From Simplicispira psychrophila DSM 11588 (GTDB lineage Bacteria; Pseudomonadota; Gammaproteobacteria; Burkholderiales; Burkholderiaceae_C), in NCBI RefSeq assembly GCF_000688255.1, contig NZ_JHYS01000021.1, positions 1 to 40,145 on the forward strand: a stretch of 40,145 bases of DNA, read 5' to 3'. Positions 28,953-39,312 of this stretch are shown here, piece after piece; position 1 is the stretch's first letter, and each line of letters starts with the position of its first letter. A program made the translations under genes and the position numbers. The notes beneath the pieces are model-generated. The model was not told the origin of the DNA, searched no databases, and worked only from the letters and a program-made list of their open reading frames with translations.

Positions 28953-29648
28953 ATGTCTCAATTCGACCGTTACGCCGCCCCTGCGCGTCCGAGCCGCAAT
29001 GCGGTGATCGCCGGTGGCGTGGTACTTTTCCACGCTGCTGCTCTGTGGGCACTGCAATCGGGACTGGCGCACAAGGCGGTAGAGATCATCATTCCAGCCG
29101 AAGTCATCGCCCAGATCGTGGCGCCACCAGCCCCTGAAGTGAAACCGCCGCCGCCCGCGCCACCACCTCCTGTGCCGCGCCCCGCCGTGGTGAAAAAGCC
29201 CACGCCGCGCCCCGCCCCGGTGCCGCTGGCCGTGGCCGACCCGAGACCCGCGCCCCCCAACGCCCCGTTGGTGGCTGCTCCCGAACCCACGCCCAATCCG
29301 GCCCCGCCGGCACCGGCGCCTATGGCCGCACCGGCCGCAGCTGCAGCCCCGGCAGCGCCACCGCGCATTGAGTTGCCCTCCAGCAATGCCGCCTACCTGA
29401 ACAACCCAGCCCCCAGCTATCCGTCCATCAGCCGGCGCATGGGCGAGCAGGGCAAAGTGCTGCTGCGCGTGCTCATCAGTGCCGAAGGTGTGCCAGAAAA
29501 AATCGAAATCCGGCAATCGAGCGGCTACGACCGGCTCGACCGCCATGCCCAGGACACCGTGCAACGTTGGCGCTTTGTGCCCGGCAAGCGCAACGGCGTG
29601 GCCGAGGCGATGTGGAATCTGGTGCCGATCAATTTTGTTCTCGAATAA
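28953..29648 (+). CDS. tonB: Energy transducer TonB
   Basis: TonB spans the periplasm and passes energy from ExbBD to outer-membrane receptors. The 231-residue protein has a short cytoplasmic start, one membrane helix (about 16-34, NAVIAGGVVLFHAAALWAL), a long Pro/Ala-rich spacer (about 57-135) and a C-terminal TonB domain with SYPSISRRMGEQGKVLLRV and YDRLDRHAQDTVQRWRFVPG. ATG 28953 is followed downstream by exbB only 15 bases after its stop. It should serve the receptor encoded at 24308 among others. Confidence 0.94.
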   Translation: MSQFDRYAAPARPSRNAVIAGGVVLFHAAALWALQSGLAHKAVEIIIPAEVIAQIVAPPAPEVKPPPPAPPPPVPRPAVVKKPTPRPAPVPLAVADPRPAPPNAPLVAAPEPTPNPAPPAPAPMAAPAAAAAPAAPPRIELPSSNAAYLNNPAPSYPSISRRMGEQGKVLLRVLISAEGVPEKIEIRQSSGYDRLDRHAQDTVQRWRFVPGKRNGVAEAMWNLVPINFVLE

Positions 29649-29663
29649 TTTTCAGGAGTCTTT

Positions 29664-30383
29664 ATGGAATCGCAATTTGGCATAGCCAACGTCTGGACGC
29701 AGGGCGACTTCGTCACCCGCTTTGTCGCGCTGCTGCTGCTGGGCATGTCGCTGGCCTCGTGGATCGTGATCTTCATCAAGGCACTGGACATCATGAAATT
29801 CCAGAAGAACGCTCGCGCTGCGCAAGATTTCTGGCACAGCGAAGACTTTGCAGCCGGCCTGACCAAGCTCGGCCCCGATCCAACCAACCCCTTTCGCCAA
29901 TTGGCGCTGGAAGGGCGTGAAGCCACCGCCCACCACCACAACACCCAAAACCAGTTGCACGACAGCCTGGACGTGAGCGACTGGGTCACGCGCTGCCTGC
30001 GCAACTGCCTGGACGAATTCACGGCCCGCCTGCAACTGGGCTTGGCCATCCTGGCCTCGGTCGGCTCGACGGCGCCCTTCATCGGCCTGTTTGGCACCGT
30101 CTGGGGCATCTACCACGCTCTGCTGGCGATTGGCAGCTCCGGCCAATCGACCATCGACAAAGTCGCCGGCCCGATTGGCGAGGCGCTGATCATGACGGCG
30201 CTCGGCTTGGCCGTAGCGATTCCGGCGGTGCTGGGCTACAACGCCTTGGTGCGCGGCAATAAATCCATCCTGATCCGCCTCAATAGCTTTGCCCACGACC
30301 TGCACGCTTACTTTGTCACCGGGGCGCGCGTCTCCAGCAGCGGCGAATCAGCCAAAGTGTTGCCCCTGAAGAAAGGGGCCTGA
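29664..30383 (+). CDS. exbB: TonB-system proton channel ExbB (MotA/TolQ/ExbB family)
   Basis: ExbB forms the pentameric inner-membrane channel that uses the proton gradient to drive TonB. The 239-residue protein has three hydrophobic segments: one near the N-terminus (FVALLLLGMSLASWIVIFIK) and two in the second half, with the conserved GSTAPFIGLFGTVWGI and KVAGPIGEALIMTALGLAVA motifs. CAGGAG precedes ATG 29664. It lies between tonB and exbD, with two bases between its stop and the exbD start. Confidence 0.95.
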   Translation: MESQFGIANVWTQGDFVTRFVALLLLGMSLASWIVIFIKALDIMKFQKNARAAQDFWHSEDFAAGLTKLGPDPTNPFRQLALEGREATAHHHNTQNQLHDSLDVSDWVTRCLRNCLDEFTARLQLGLAILASVGSTAPFIGLFGTVWGIYHALLAIGSSGQSTIDKVAGPIGEALIMTALGLAVAIPAVLGYNALVRGNKSILIRLNSFAHDLHAYFVTGARVSSSGESAKVLPLKKGA

Positions 30384-30385
30384 CC

Positions 30386-30796
<411 letters not shown>

Positions 30797-30855
30797 AACC
30801 TGTGCCGTGCGGTGCAGTGATAAGGAGTATTTAATATTTTATGGGTCGGAAGTGC

Positions 30856-30886
30856 TTGACTTTTAATTGAGAATGATTATCATTAC
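30856..30886 (+). promoter_or_regulatory. hemP promoter with strong Fur box
   Basis: TTGACT (30856-30861), 16 bases, TATCAT (30878-30883) make a plausible sigma70 promoter. The overlapping TGAGAATGATTATCATTAC (30868-30886) is very close to the 19-base Fur consensus and covers the -10 element, so Fur would block polymerase when iron is plentiful. Confidence 0.85.
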
Positions 30887-30918
30887 ATTACTTTTCCAGC
30901 ACTCCAGCCCATGCAATT

Positions 30919-31143
30919 ATGCCCGCCAGCCTGACCGCCCCTTCTTTGCCTTTCTTCACCGCGCCCGGTGACGGCTATTCCGGCAGCACCGATCAACCTA
31001 GCGAACCGTGCCAGCCCCTTACTGCGCAGGCCGTCAACAGCCACGACCTGCTGCAAGGCCACAAGACCGTGGCCATTGCCCACAACGGCGTCATTTACCG
31101 TTTGCAAGCCACGCGCCTGGGCAAACTCATCCTGACCAAATAG
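30919..31143 (+). CDS. hemP: Hemin uptake protein HemP (HmuP family)
   Basis: The 74-residue protein ends with the HemP core: VNSHDLLQGHKTVAIAHNG followed by IYRLQATRLGKLILTK, the usual C-terminal signature. In Bradyrhizobium and Burkholderia HmuP/HemP acts as a co-activator for haem-uptake genes. The N-terminal 35 residues are Pro/Ser-rich and not conserved. It has its own Fur-controlled promoter but no haem receptor gene follows; the next gene is unrelated. Confidence 0.9.
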   Translation: MPASLTAPSLPFFTAPGDGYSGSTDQPSEPCQPLTAQAVNSHDLLQGHKTVAIAHNGVIYRLQATRLGKLILTK

Positions 31144-31455
31144 GTGCATTCCAGACATTCACCAACCAGTTTCATCGTGGGGCGGCTAACGGACTTGCTA
31201 CAAGTCCGCCAGAGTCGTTTTGCCCAGCCAACGGATCCTCTCCGCGTAGCCAGGCTTTTTTTACCTCCTTTGATCTGATTTTTTCGCCTGCAATACCCGT
31301 ATTTATAAGAGTGTTTATAAACTCAAATTCCCTGCTAGCAAGCACTTCAAGCTATAAAAAAAATAGCAAGATAAAGTCCCTCTTGCAATAGGCGACGCAT
31401 TGCACCACCTAGAATCGTCAGGCCTGCGCTGTGCAGGTCACTCAGGAGAGATTTC
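31144..31455 (+). other. 312-base gap between hemP and the Bax-inhibitor-1 family gene
   Basis: The gap is AT-richer than its surroundings. It holds a perfect 8-base-pair hairpin CGGACTTG-CTA-CAAGTCCG (31190-31208), without a T tract at its foot, a T7 run near 31258-31264, a partial dispersed repeat (31331-31368) and, near the end, a CCTGC/GCAGG hairpin (31423-31436) just before the ribosome binding site. No RNA family was recognised and no coding frame looks real. Confidence 0.5.
31331..31368 (-). repeat. Dispersed intergenic repeat, partial copy 4
   Basis: On the minus strand this reads GCTATTTTTTTTATAGCTTGAAGTGCTTGCTAGCAGG with an ATAGCT core and a GCTAGC end resembling one half of the other copies. 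It lacks the GAGGC block, so it is a degraded or truncated copy. The GCTAT/ATAGC pair around the T run can form a hairpin. Confidence 0.45.
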
Positions 31456-32157
31456 ATGAACGACCGGTCAACGGCCCTCCCCTCCTCTGCGGACTATGGC
31501 TACGGCATTTCGCAGGAGCAGCGCCACAAAGTGCTGCGCAATACTTATTGGCTGCTGGCGCTCAGCCTGCTGCCCACTGCGCTGGGTGCTTGGCTGGGTG
31601 TAGCCAGCGGCATCACCCAAGCGCTGCAAGGCGGTCTGGGGCTAATTGTCTTCATGGGCGGAGCCTTCGGCTTCATGTACGCCATTGAAAAAACCAAGAA
31701 TTCCGCTGCCGGTGTGCCGGTGCTGCTGGCGTTCACGTTCTTCATGGGCCTGATGCTGTCGCGCATGATCGGCATGGTGCTGGGTTTCTCCAACGGCGTG
31801 GACCTCATCATGACGGCCTTTGCCGGCACGGCAGGGGTGTTCTTTGTCATGGCCAGCGTCGCCAGTGTCGTCAAGCGTGACCTGTCGGGCATGGGTAAAT
31901 GGCTGTTTGTTGGCGCCATGGTGATTGTGGTTGGCGCAGTCATCAATGTGTTTGTCGGCTCCACTGCCGGCATGATGGCGATCTCGATGGCGGCCATTGG
32001 CATTTTCAGCGCCTACATGCTGTATGACCTGAAGCGCATTCTGGACGGCGGCGAAACCAACTACATCAGCGCCACCCTAGCGCTGTATCTGGACATTTTC
32101 AACGTCTTCCAGAGCCTGCTGGCGCTGTTGGGCATCATGGGTGGCGAACGCGACTGA
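31456..32157 (+). CDS. Bax inhibitor-1/YccA family membrane protein
   Basis: The 233-residue inner-membrane protein has about seven hydrophobic helices and the family pattern, including LRNTYWLLALSLLPTALGAW at the start, a middle MLSRMIGMVLGF segment, and the C-terminal SAYMLYDLKRILDGGETNYI then LALYLDIFNVF with conserved Asp residues. Bacterial members (YccA, YbhL) interact with the FtsH protease or act as pH-sensitive calcium leak channels; which applies here is unknown. AGGAGA lies seven bases before ATG 31456. A strong terminator follows, so it is likely monocistronic. Confidence 0.93.
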   Translation: MNDRSTALPSSADYGYGISQEQRHKVLRNTYWLLALSLLPTALGAWLGVASGITQALQGGLGLIVFMGGAFGFMYAIEKTKNSAAGVPVLLAFTFFMGLMLSRMIGMVLGFSNGVDLIMTAFAGTAGVFFVMASVASVVKRDLSGMGKWLFVGAMVIVVGAVINVFVGSTAGMMAISMAAIGIFSAYMLYDLKRILDGGETNYISATLALYLDIFNVFQSLLALLGIMGGERD

Positions 32158-32175
32158 CACCCGCTGCATGACTAC

Positions 32176-32201
32176 AAAAAGGCTCCGTAAGGAGCCTTTT
32201 T
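32176..32201 (+). terminator. Intrinsic terminator after the Bax-inhibitor-1 family gene
   Basis: AAAAAGGCTCC, loop GTAA, GGAGCCTTTTT forms a strong bidirectional-looking hairpin 18 bases after the stop codon. Confidence 0.93.
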
Positions 32202-32251
32202 GCTATCTGCGGGCAAGAATAAGCATCAAATAACGGCACATACGGCCGATA

Positions 32252-32614
32252 ATGAAAGGTATGTATCCAAAAGCCTCCCTCATCACATACCGTGTCGCTG
32301 CGGCTCTTGCGCTGTTGTTGCTGGGCGGCTGTGAGATTCCCGGTCTGATCCCTGATCCACGCGTCGTCCAGCGCGAAGCCGAAGCCAGCGCCATTGGCGG
32401 CGGCTGCCGCCATGCGCTGCGCGGCCTGGAAGACTGCTACACGCTCAACCCCAAGGCGCCTAAATCGGCGATTTTTGCCGGCTGGAAAGACATGGACTTG
32501 TACATGCGCGAAAACAAGATTGATGGCACGCCATCGGTGCTGGGCAAAGTTGAAAAGCCCGCCAAAGCGCGCCGCAGTGAGGCCGGTGACGCTGACGATT
32601 CCAATCGCAGCTGA
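32252..32614 (+). CDS. Small predicted lipoprotein, function unknown
   Basis: The 120-residue product starts with basic residues and a hydrophobic stretch ending in the lipobox LLLGGC (Cys27), so it should be lipid-anchored. The mature part has two further cysteines (GGCRHALRGLEDCYTLN) that could form a disulfide and a charged C-terminal tail. ATG 32252 and ATG 32261 are both possible starts; neither has a well-spaced ribosome binding site. It lies between a terminator and the convergent rlmD gene. I do not recognise a family. Confidence 0.75.
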   Translation: MKGMYPKASLITYRVAAALALLLLGGCEIPGLIPDPRVVQREAEASAIGGGCRHALRGLEDCYTLNPKAPKSAIFAGWKDMDLYMRENKIDGTPSVLGKVEKPAKARRSEAGDADDSNRS

Positions 32615-32630
32615 CACCGGTCCAAGGCCA

Positions 32631-34061
32631 TCAAGCCCGCTCAAACACCGCCATGCTCTCGACGTGTGCCGTGTGTGGAAACATATTGACCATCCCGGCT
32701 GCCGCACAGCGGTAACCCGCCAGATGCACCAGCACCTCGGCATCGCGCGCCAGCGTCGCCGGGTTGCAACTCACATACACAATGCGCTGCGGTGGTGTCC
32801 AGCCCTGTGCGCCCTCAGGCAACGGTGCAGCACCTTCAGCACCCGTGCGCGCCTGCTCCAGTTCAGCCAAGGCCTTGACCAGCGCAAAAGCACCCTCGCG
32901 CGGCGGATCAACCAGCCATTTGTCTGCGGCGCCATCGGCCACCAACATCGCTGGCATCATCTCAAACAGATTACGCGCTACAAAATAAGTAGCTGCAAGC
33001 GCTTGCTCCTTTGGCCTTTGGGCCTGATTTGACTTGAAATTCTCGCGCGAACGCGCGACCAGCGCCTCGCTGCCCTCAATACCCAGGACTTCGCGTGCTT
33101 GGGTGGCCAACGGCAGCGTGAAGTTGCCCAAGCCACAAAACCAGTCGATTACGCGCTCGCTCTTTTGCACCTCCAGCAAGCGCAGCGCGCGCGACACCAG
33201 CACGCGATTGATGTGCGGATTGACCTGGGTGAAATCGGTCGGCTTGAACGGCATGGTGATGCCGAACTCGGGCAATGCATACGACAGTTGCGCACCGCCT
33301 TCGTCGAGCAGGCGCACGGTGTCCGGGCCTTTCGATTGCAGCCACCACTGCACACCGTGTTCGGTGGCAAAGGCGCGCAGCAGGGCAATATCACCGTCAG
33401 ACAACGGCTCCAAGTGGCGCATCACCAAGGCGGTCACGCTGTCGCCACAGGCCAACTCCAGCTGCGGTACGGTGTCACACGCCTGCATCGAAGCAATCAA
33501 GGCGCGCAGCGGCATCAGCAGGGCGCTGACATGCGGCGGTAGCACCGGGCAGACGCGCATATCGGCCACATAGCGGCTCTTGCGCTCGTGAAAGCCGACC
33601 AGCACTGTGCCTTTCTTGATGACATGGCGCACCGACAGGCGCGCCCGGTAACGGTAACCCCACGCTGGACCTTCAATCGGCCGCAGCAAGGTTTCCGGCT
33701 TCACTTTACCCAAGTGCCACAGGTTGTCTTCCAGCACCCGCTGTTTGATGGCCACCTGGGCACCCACATGCAGGTGCTGCATCTTGCAGCCTCCACAAGC
33801 GCCGGCATGCAGACCAAAGTGTGGACAACCCGGACGCACACGCTGCGCCGACTCGCGGTGAATAGCGACTAGGCTGGCCTGCTCCCAGTTGCTTTTTTTA
33901 CGGTGGACATTGGCAGTGACCAACTCGAACGGCAGTGCACCGTCAATAAACACCACCTTGCCATCAGGCCGGTGTGCGATGCCCTGGGCATCAAGGTCAA
34001 GGGATTCCACCGCGAGCCAGTCGGGTGGATAAGATTTTGGGGTGTCGTTCAGATCGCTCAT
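32631..34061 (-). CDS. rlmD: 23S rRNA (uracil(1939)-C(5))-methyltransferase RlmD
   Basis: RlmD methylates U1939 of 23S rRNA. The 476-residue protein begins with a TRAM domain ([20 protein letters not shown]), then the 4Fe-4S cluster site [19 protein letters not shown], and ends with the SAM-dependent methyltransferase fold: [14 protein letters not shown] for [13 protein letters not shown], and the catalytic Cys in [13 protein letters not shown]. It is convergent with the lipoprotein gene and downstream of the small secreted-protein gene on the same strand. Confidence 0.94.
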   Translation of the reverse strand: MSDLNDTPKSYPPDWLAVESLDLDAQGIAHRPDGKVVFIDGALPFELVTANVHRKKSNWEQASLVAIHRESAQRVRPGCPHFGLHAGACGGCKMQHLHVGAQVAIKQRVLEDNLWHLGKVKPETLLRPIEGPAWGYRYRARLSVRHVIKKGTVLVGFHERKSRYVADMRVCPVLPPHVSALLMPLRALIASMQACDTVPQLELACGDSVTALVMRHLEPLSDGDIALLRAFATEHGVQWWLQSKGPDTVRLLDEGGAQLSYALPEFGITMPFKPTDFTQVNPHINRVLVSRALRLLEVQKSERVIDWFCGLGNFTLPLATQAREVLGIEGSEALVARSRENFKSNQAQRPKEQALAATYFVARNLFEMMPAMLVADGAADKWLVDPPREGAFALVKALAELEQARTGAEGAAPLPEGAQGWTPPQRIVYVSCNPATLARDAEVLVHLAGYRCAAAGMVNMFPHTAHVESMAVFERA

Positions 34062-34095
34062 GCCCCGATTGTCTCAGGGCACCAATCCCATTTCA

Positions 34096-34407
34096 TCAAC
34101 CACGCATGGCGCGCGGTGGCCGCATTGACGGTAGGGCGGGCACCAGCGGCTCCTGGCTGGCTTGGCGCGCCAAGTCATCCACCTCAAATTCACAGCCCAG
34201 GTTAGCCGGCAAAAATACCAATGCGCCGCCCGGCACCACTTTCGGTACCGTTTCATGCAAAGTGAACGACAGATCTACCGGCGGCTGCGTCGAGCGGTAC
34301 ACCACCTTCTGTGCAGCGTCATACACCACATAACAAGCTGCCATGGCACGGTGGCTCCAAAGACTGCCACACAGCGCAGCCGCCAAAAATACGGTGGATT
34401 TTTTCAT
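34096..34407 (-). CDS. Small secreted protein, function unknown
   Basis: The 103-residue product has a clear Sec signal peptide (MKKSTVFLAAALCGSLWSHR then AMA-AC) predicting a mature protein that starts near ACYVVYDAAQKVVYRS. Two cysteines remain after cleavage. The mature part reads like a small beta-rich periplasmic protein with Pro-rich segments and a basic end. It ends 34 bases before the rlmD start on the same strand, so the two may share a transcript. No family recognised. Confidence 0.75.
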   Translation of the reverse strand: MKKSTVFLAAALCGSLWSHRAMAACYVVYDAAQKVVYRSTQPPVDLSFTLHETVPKVVPGGALVFLPANLGCEFEVDDLARQASQEPLVPALPSMRPPRAMRG

Positions 34408-34737
34408 TGTCTTGTCCTGTGTGTTGCGTTGCTGCGGGACATTATGGGTTGATCCAGCGTCCCATCCGGCTGAGCAACTACGGATACAGAAAAGGGAAGA
34501 TTTATCAGCAAATTTTCTTTACTGCACGCGATTGATTTTTATCAAGAAAAGGGCGCTTGCACCGCATCTATATCGTTACATATAGAAATACAACAACATT
34601 CATCGTAACTTTTGACTTAATATTTTCTATAGCAATCTATTGGTCAATTAACGCCGACAGTTAATGTTTTTCTCATTATTTTTAGAGACAGAAAAGCGTT
34701 ATTAAAATTAAGTATAACGACTACAGGAAGACGTATT
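34408..34737 (+). promoter_or_regulatory. 330-base AT-rich regulatory gap upstream of the nap operon
   Basis: The gap separates the divergent small secreted-protein gene from napD and is markedly AT-rich compared with the flanking genes. It holds the FNR box (34532-34545), a plausible -10 TATATC at 34569-34574, and a leader of about 155 bases before napD. The long AT-rich leader could hold further sites such as NarL/NarP heptamers, but I cannot point to a convincing pair. AGGAAG (34725-34730) is the napD ribosome binding site. Confidence 0.75.
34532..34545. promoter_or_regulatory. Perfect FNR box of the nap operon
   Basis: TTGAT-TTTT-ATCAA matches the FNR consensus in all ten conserved bases. 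Its centre is about 42 bases upstream of a start predicted from the -10 TATATC (34569-34574), the spacing of FNR-activated class II promoters. Confidence 0.9.
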
Positions 34738-34998
34738 TTGAATATCTCCAGCGCCATTGTGTATGCCCGGCCCGGCCAAGACAGCGCTCTGCGCGAGCAG
34801 CTCATCCAAGTCCCCGGCGTCGAGGTACACGCCGTCTCTGAAGACGGAAAAATCATCGTCACCATCGAAGCCGACAACGACCATGGCGCCATCGACATCT
34901 ACGAAGCCGTTGCTCGGCTGGACGACGTTCTGAACGTCGCCATGATTTTTCAGCAAACCGAATCCCATCCCGATCAGGAGCTAGTGAAATGCAAGTAA
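34738..34998 (+). CDS. napD: NapD chaperone for nitrate reductase maturation
   Basis: NapD binds the Tat signal peptide of NapA and delays its export until the molybdenum cofactor is in place. The 86-residue protein has the ferredoxin-like NapD pattern, [20 protein letters not shown] then [20 protein letters not shown]. The start is a TTG at 34738 with AGGAAG seven bases before it. The end overlaps napA by 10 bases, which suggests translational coupling of chaperone and client. Confidence 0.93.
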   Translation: MNISSAIVYARPGQDSALREQLIQVPGVEVHAVSEDGKIIVTIEADNDHGAIDIYEAVARLDDVLNVAMIFQQTESHPDQELVKCK

Positions 34999-37511
34999 CC
35001 CGTCGCGACCTTATCAAGGCACATGCTGTCACCGCTGCTGCCACGGTCATTGGCATCAGCGTGCCTGGTGCCCAAGCTTTGGCGCAAACCGCTACCAACG
35101 ACGGCATCCGCTGGGACAAAGGCGCCTGTCGTTTCTGCGGCACCGGCTGCGGCGTGCTCATCGGCGTCAAGGACAACCGCGTGGTCGCGACCCAGGGGGA
35201 TCCGGATGCACCCGTCAACAAGGGACTGAACTGCATCAAAGGGTACTTTCTGTCGAAAATCATGTACGGCAAGGATCGCCTGACACAGCCTTTGCTGCGC
35301 ATGAAAGATGGCAAATTCGATAAGAACGGTGAATTTGCCCAAGTATCTTGGGACAAAGCCTTCGACGTCATGGAAGAAAAGGTCAAGGGCGCTCTGAAGA
35401 CTGGTGGTCCACGTAACATTGGCATGTTTGGCTCGGGCCAGTGGACCGTCTGGGAAGGTTATGCGGCGGTCAAGCTGTTCAAAGCCGGTTTCCGCTCCAA
35501 CAACCTCGATCCAAATGCACGCCACTGCATGGCCTCGGCCGTCGCCGGCTTCATGCGCACTTTCGGCATTGACGAACCCATGGGTTGCTATGACGACGCC
35601 GAACACGCCGATGCTTTCGTGCTATGGGGCTCCAATATGGCGGAGATGCACCCCATCTTGTGGTCGCGCGTCACCGACCGGCGCCTGACCGCCAAGCATG
35701 TCAAGCTGCACGTGTTGTCCACCTTCACACACCGCTCATGTGAACTGGCTGACAACGAAATGATTTTCGAACCGCAGTCAGACTTGGCGATCCTCAACTA
35801 CATCTGCAACTACATCATCCAAAGCGGCTCGGTGAACGAAGAGTTCGTCAAGCGCAACGTGAACTTTCGCAAGGGCGTCACCGACATCGGCTACGGCCTG
35901 CGCCCCAACCACCCGCTAGAGCAAGTGGCCGGCAACAATGGCTACCCCGGCGCCGACGGCAAGCCCAAAGGCGCGCCCGATGCATCTGCCCCGATGAGCT
36001 TTGAGGAATTCAAGCAGTTTGTCGCCGAATACACGCTCGACAAAGCTCACGAAATCTCTCGCGTCCCGAAAGACAAGCTTGAAGCACTGGCCAAGTGCTA
36101 CGCCGACCCGAAAACCAAGGTCGTCTCGTACTGGACCATGGGCTTTAACCAGCATACGCGCGGCACCTGGGTCAACAACATGATCTACAACGTCCACCTG
36201 CTGGTGGGCAAGATCTCTGAACCCGGCAACGGCCCGTTCTCCCTCACTGGCCAGCCCTCGGCCTGCGGTACGGCACGCGAAGTCGGTACTTTTGCTCACC
36301 GCCTGCCGGCCGACATGGTGGTGAACAACCCCAAGCACCGCGAAATCTCAGAAAAGCACTGGAAACTGCCTGCCGGTACCGTACCCGACTGGATCGGCCT
36401 GCACGCTGTGGCGCAAAGCCGCGCTCTCAAAGACGGCAAGCTCAACTTCTATTGGACCTCGACCACCAACAACATGCAGGCCGGGCCGAACATCAACGGT
36501 GAAATCTGGCCCGGTTTCCGCAACCCAGCCAACTTCATCGTCGTGTCCGACTGCTACCCCACGGTTTCTGCCATGGCAGCCGACCTGATCCTGCCCTCGG
36601 CCATGTGGGTAGAAAAAGAAGGCGCCTTTGGCAACGCCGAGCGGCGCACACAGTTCTGGCGCCAACAGGTTCGGGCTCCGGGCCAAGCCAAATCCGATCT
36701 GTGGCAATACGTCGAGTTCTCCAAGCGTTTCAAGATCGAAGAAGTCTGGCCCGCCGAACTGCTGGAAAGGTCTCCCGAATACAAGGGCAAGACTCTGTAC
36801 GACGTGCTCTACGCCAACGGACAGGTCAACAAATTTCCGCTGGCCGACCTGCAAAAGGGCTTTGACAACGACGAATCCAAGGAGCTGGGCTTCTATCTGC
36901 AAAAAGGCCTGTTCGAAGAATACGCTGAATTTGGCCGTGGCCATGCGCACGACTTGGCGCCGTTTGACAGTTACCACAAGGCACGCGGCCTGCGCTGGCC
37001 GGTGGTGGACAACAAGGAAACACTGTGGCGCTTCCGCGAGGGCTATGACCCCTACGTCAAGAAAGGCGAAGTCATCAAGTTCTATGGCAAGCCCGATGGC
37101 AAAGCCTGGATCTTCGCCCTGCCCTACCAGCCTGCTGCCGAGGCCCCGGATACCGAGTTCGATCTATGGCTGTCCACCGGCCGCGTGCTAGAGCATTGGC
37201 ATACTGGCTCGATGACGCGGCGTGTGCCTGAGCTCTACCGCGCCATGCCTGATGCCTGGCTGTATATGCACCCAGAAGACGCCAAGAAGCGCGGCCTGCA
37301 GCGCGGCGACACGGTCAAGGTGTCCACGCGGCGCGGTGAAGTCAGCACCAAGGTAGAAACACGTGGTCGCAATAAGCCACCACTGGGTTTGGTATTCATG
37401 CCATTTTTTGACGAGCACCGTCTCGTCAACAAACTGACGCTGGACGCTACCTGCCCGATCTCGAAAGAGACCGACTTCAAGAAGTGCGCCTGCAAGGTCG
37501 TGAAGGCCTGA
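34989..37511 (+). CDS. napA: Periplasmic nitrate reductase catalytic subunit NapA
   Basis: NapA reduces nitrate to nitrite in the periplasm at a bis-MGD molybdenum centre. The 840-residue precursor has a Tat signal peptide ([11 protein letters not shown], cleavage after AQALA), the 4Fe-4S ligands Cys47, Cys50, Cys54 and Cys82 ([11 protein letters not shown] and GLNCIKGYF), and the Mo ligand Cys180 in [14 protein letters not shown]. The C-terminal molybdopterin-binding domain is complete ([20 protein letters not shown]). AGGAG lies shortly before ATG 34989. It overlaps napD and leads the electron-transfer genes napG, napH and napB. Confidence 0.98.
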   Translation: MQVTRRDLIKAHAVTAAATVIGISVPGAQALAQTATNDGIRWDKGACRFCGTGCGVLIGVKDNRVVATQGDPDAPVNKGLNCIKGYFLSKIMYGKDRLTQPLLRMKDGKFDKNGEFAQVSWDKAFDVMEEKVKGALKTGGPRNIGMFGSGQWTVWEGYAAVKLFKAGFRSNNLDPNARHCMASAVAGFMRTFGIDEPMGCYDDAEHADAFVLWGSNMAEMHPILWSRVTDRRLTAKHVKLHVLSTFTHRSCELADNEMIFEPQSDLAILNYICNYIIQSGSVNEEFVKRNVNFRKGVTDIGYGLRPNHPLEQVAGNNGYPGADGKPKGAPDASAPMSFEEFKQFVAEYTLDKAHEISRVPKDKLEALAKCYADPKTKVVSYWTMGFNQHTRGTWVNNMIYNVHLLVGKISEPGNGPFSLTGQPSACGTAREVGTFAHRLPADMVVNNPKHREISEKHWKLPAGTVPDWIGLHAVAQSRALKDGKLNFYWTSTTNNMQAGPNINGEIWPGFRNPANFIVVSDCYPTVSAMAADLILPSAMWVEKEGAFGNAERRTQFWRQQVRAPGQAKSDLWQYVEFSKRFKIEEVWPAELLERSPEYKGKTLYDVLYANGQVNKFPLADLQKGFDNDESKELGFYLQKGLFEEYAEFGRGHAHDLAPFDSYHKARGLRWPVVDNKETLWRFREGYDPYVKKGEVIKFYGKPDGKAWIFALPYQPAAEAPDTEFDLWLSTGRVLEHWHTGSMTRRVPELYRAMPDAWLYMHPEDAKKRGLQRGDTVKVSTRRGEVSTKVETRGRNKPPLGLVFMPFFDEHRLVNKLTLDATCPISKETDFKKCACKVVKA

Positions 37512-37570
37512 TGCACCTCGGGCGCATGGTGACATGCGCCCACTGTCCAAGTCTGTGAAGAGCTCTTGTC

Positions 37571-38383
37571 ATGACTGATCCCCAAGCCGCCAAAGCCACG
37601 GCACGCCGACAGTTCATCCTCGACACCACGAAGATGGCCTGCGGCATGGGCGTGCTCGGCCTGGGTCTGGGTCTGTTCAGCCAACAGGCCCGCGCCCTGC
37701 CAGCCGGAGCGATTCGTCCACCGGGCGCGGGCAACGAAACTGATTTTCAGTCCGCCTGCATTCGCTGCGGCTTGTGCGTGCGCGATTGTCCCTACGATAT
37801 TTTGCAATTGGCTACACCGGGGCAATCCGTCGCCACCGGTACGCCTTTCTTTGTCGCACGCAGCAAACCCTGCGAGATGTGCGAGGACATTCCCTGCGTC
37901 AAAGCCTGCCCCACTGGCGCACTGGATCACACCCTGACCGACATCAACCTCGGCAAAATGGGTTTGGCTGTCCTGGTGGATCATGAAACCTGCCTGAATT
38001 TTTTAGGCCTGCGCTGCGACGTGTGCTATCGCGTCTGCCCCGCCATCGACAAAGCTATCACGCTGGAAGTGCAACACAACGAGCGCACAGCCAAGCACAC
38101 CATGTTTTTACCCACGGTGCACTCCGAGCACTGCACCGGTTGCGGCAAGTGCGAGGCCTCCTGTGTACTAGAGACCGCGGCCATCAAGGTCTATCCGATC
38201 CATCTGGCCAAAGGCGAGTTGGGCGCCCATTTCCGGATCGGCTGGGAAGAAAAGCGCAAGGCCGGCCAATCGCTCGTAGAAGACAGAGGCCTGATCGATC
38301 TACCTGACCGTATGCCCGAGGGCATGATCCTGCCGGGCCACTCTGATCCCGGCAGCCCGCTCCCCGATGGGGCGCCGCGATGA
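37571..38383 (+). CDS. napG: NapG, periplasmic ferredoxin-type quinol dehydrogenase subunit
   Basis: NapG with NapH forms a quinol dehydrogenase that passes electrons toward NapA. The 270-residue protein has a Tat-type signal ([18 protein letters not shown]) and four 4Fe-4S cysteine clusters, for example [35 protein letters not shown] and [11 protein letters not shown]. The gap to napA is 59 bases. Its stop overlaps the napH start as ATGA (38380-38383). Confidence 0.96.
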   Translation: MTDPQAAKATARRQFILDTTKMACGMGVLGLGLGLFSQQARALPAGAIRPPGAGNETDFQSACIRCGLCVRDCPYDILQLATPGQSVATGTPFFVARSKPCEMCEDIPCVKACPTGALDHTLTDINLGKMGLAVLVDHETCLNFLGLRCDVCYRVCPAIDKAITLEVQHNERTAKHTMFLPTVHSEHCTGCGKCEASCVLETAAIKVYPIHLAKGELGAHFRIGWEEKRKAGQSLVEDRGLIDLPDRMPEGMILPGHSDPGSPLPDGAPR

Positions 38384-39282
38384 AAGTTCCTGCCAACATC
38401 TTTGCCGCAGACGCCATCCACACCAAAGGCTGGTGGGGTGCGCACCGCTGGCTGGTGCTGCGCCGCATCACCCAGCTGTCCATCTTGGCCTTGTTCCTGC
38501 TTGGGCCGTGGTTCGGCTGGTGGCTGGTGAAAGGCAACCTCAACTACAGCCTGACACTGGGCACGCTGCCCTTGGCCGATCCACTGGTGATGCTGCAATC
38601 GCTGGTGAGCGGTCATATACCCGAGCGCAACGCCATCATCGGCGTCACCATCGTGCTGCTGTTTTATCTTTTGGTCGGCGGGCGCAGCTATTGCGCCTGG
38701 GTCTGCCCGATGAATATCGTCACCGACGCCGCCAGCGCGCTGCGCCGCAAACTGGATATTCGTGGCGGTGGCGATATGCCGCGCCAGACCCGTTACTGGA
38801 TATTGGCGCTGATCCTGATATGGGCCGCCACCACTGGCGGCATTGTTTGGGAGCTGGTCAACCCCGTCTCCCTGCTGCCCCGAGGCCTGATTTTCGGCAT
38901 GGGTGCCGGCTGGATGCTGATTGCCGGCATTTTTCTGTTTGATCTGTTCGTCATGAAGCGTGGCTGGTGTGGCCATTTGTGCCCGGTCGGTGCCTTCTAC
39001 AGTCTGCTGGGCCGCTGGAGCTTGGTGCGCGTGTCTGCCACCAAGCGCGAAGACTGCAACAACTGCCTCGACTGCTTTGTCGCCTGCCCTGAGCAACAAG
39101 TCATCCGTATGCCGCTCAAAGGTGCCAGCAAAGGGGCCAGTCCAATGATTGTGTCGAGCAATTGCACCAACTGCGGTCGCTGTATCGACGTCTGCGCGAA
39201 AGATGTTTTCACATTTGTGCCTCGGTTGGCGCACTCTGATCTCCCCTCACCCAGCGCAGACATTCAACCACCACACGCATAA
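38380..39282 (+). CDS. napH: NapH, membrane quinol dehydrogenase subunit
   Basis: NapH is the membrane partner of NapG that oxidises quinol. The 300-residue protein has four hydrophobic helices, two cytoplasmic CxxxCP motifs (SYCAWVCPM and WCGHLCPVG), and a C-terminal pair of ferredoxin-type clusters ([12 protein letters not shown] and [11 protein letters not shown]). ATG 38380 overlaps napG by four bases. napB follows 30 bases after its stop. Confidence 0.96.
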   Translation: MKVPANIFAADAIHTKGWWGAHRWLVLRRITQLSILALFLLGPWFGWWLVKGNLNYSLTLGTLPLADPLVMLQSLVSGHIPERNAIIGVTIVLLFYLLVGGRSYCAWVCPMNIVTDAASALRRKLDIRGGGDMPRQTRYWILALILIWAATTGGIVWELVNPVSLLPRGLIFGMGAGWMLIAGIFLFDLFVMKRGWCGHLCPVGAFYSLLGRWSLVRVSATKREDCNNCLDCFVACPEQQVIRMPLKGASKGASPMIVSSNCTNCGRCIDVCAKDVFTFVPRLAHSDLPSPSADIQPPHA

Positions 39283-39312
39283 CAAATATCTTTCAAACGC
39301 GGAGACTCCCCC

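Noticed and set aside
28839-29564. 241-codon Gly/Arg-rich frame opposite tonB
   Set aside because: It is the shadow of the Pro/Ala-rich region of tonB on the other strand.
34408-34737. NarL/NarP heptamer pairs in the nap control region
   Set aside because: Single loosely matching heptamers can be found, but no convincing 7-2-7 inverted pair was seen by eye.
38191-39234. 347-codon frame on the minus strand
   Set aside because: Antisense to napG and napH; Gln/Ala/His-rich product with no recognisable domain.
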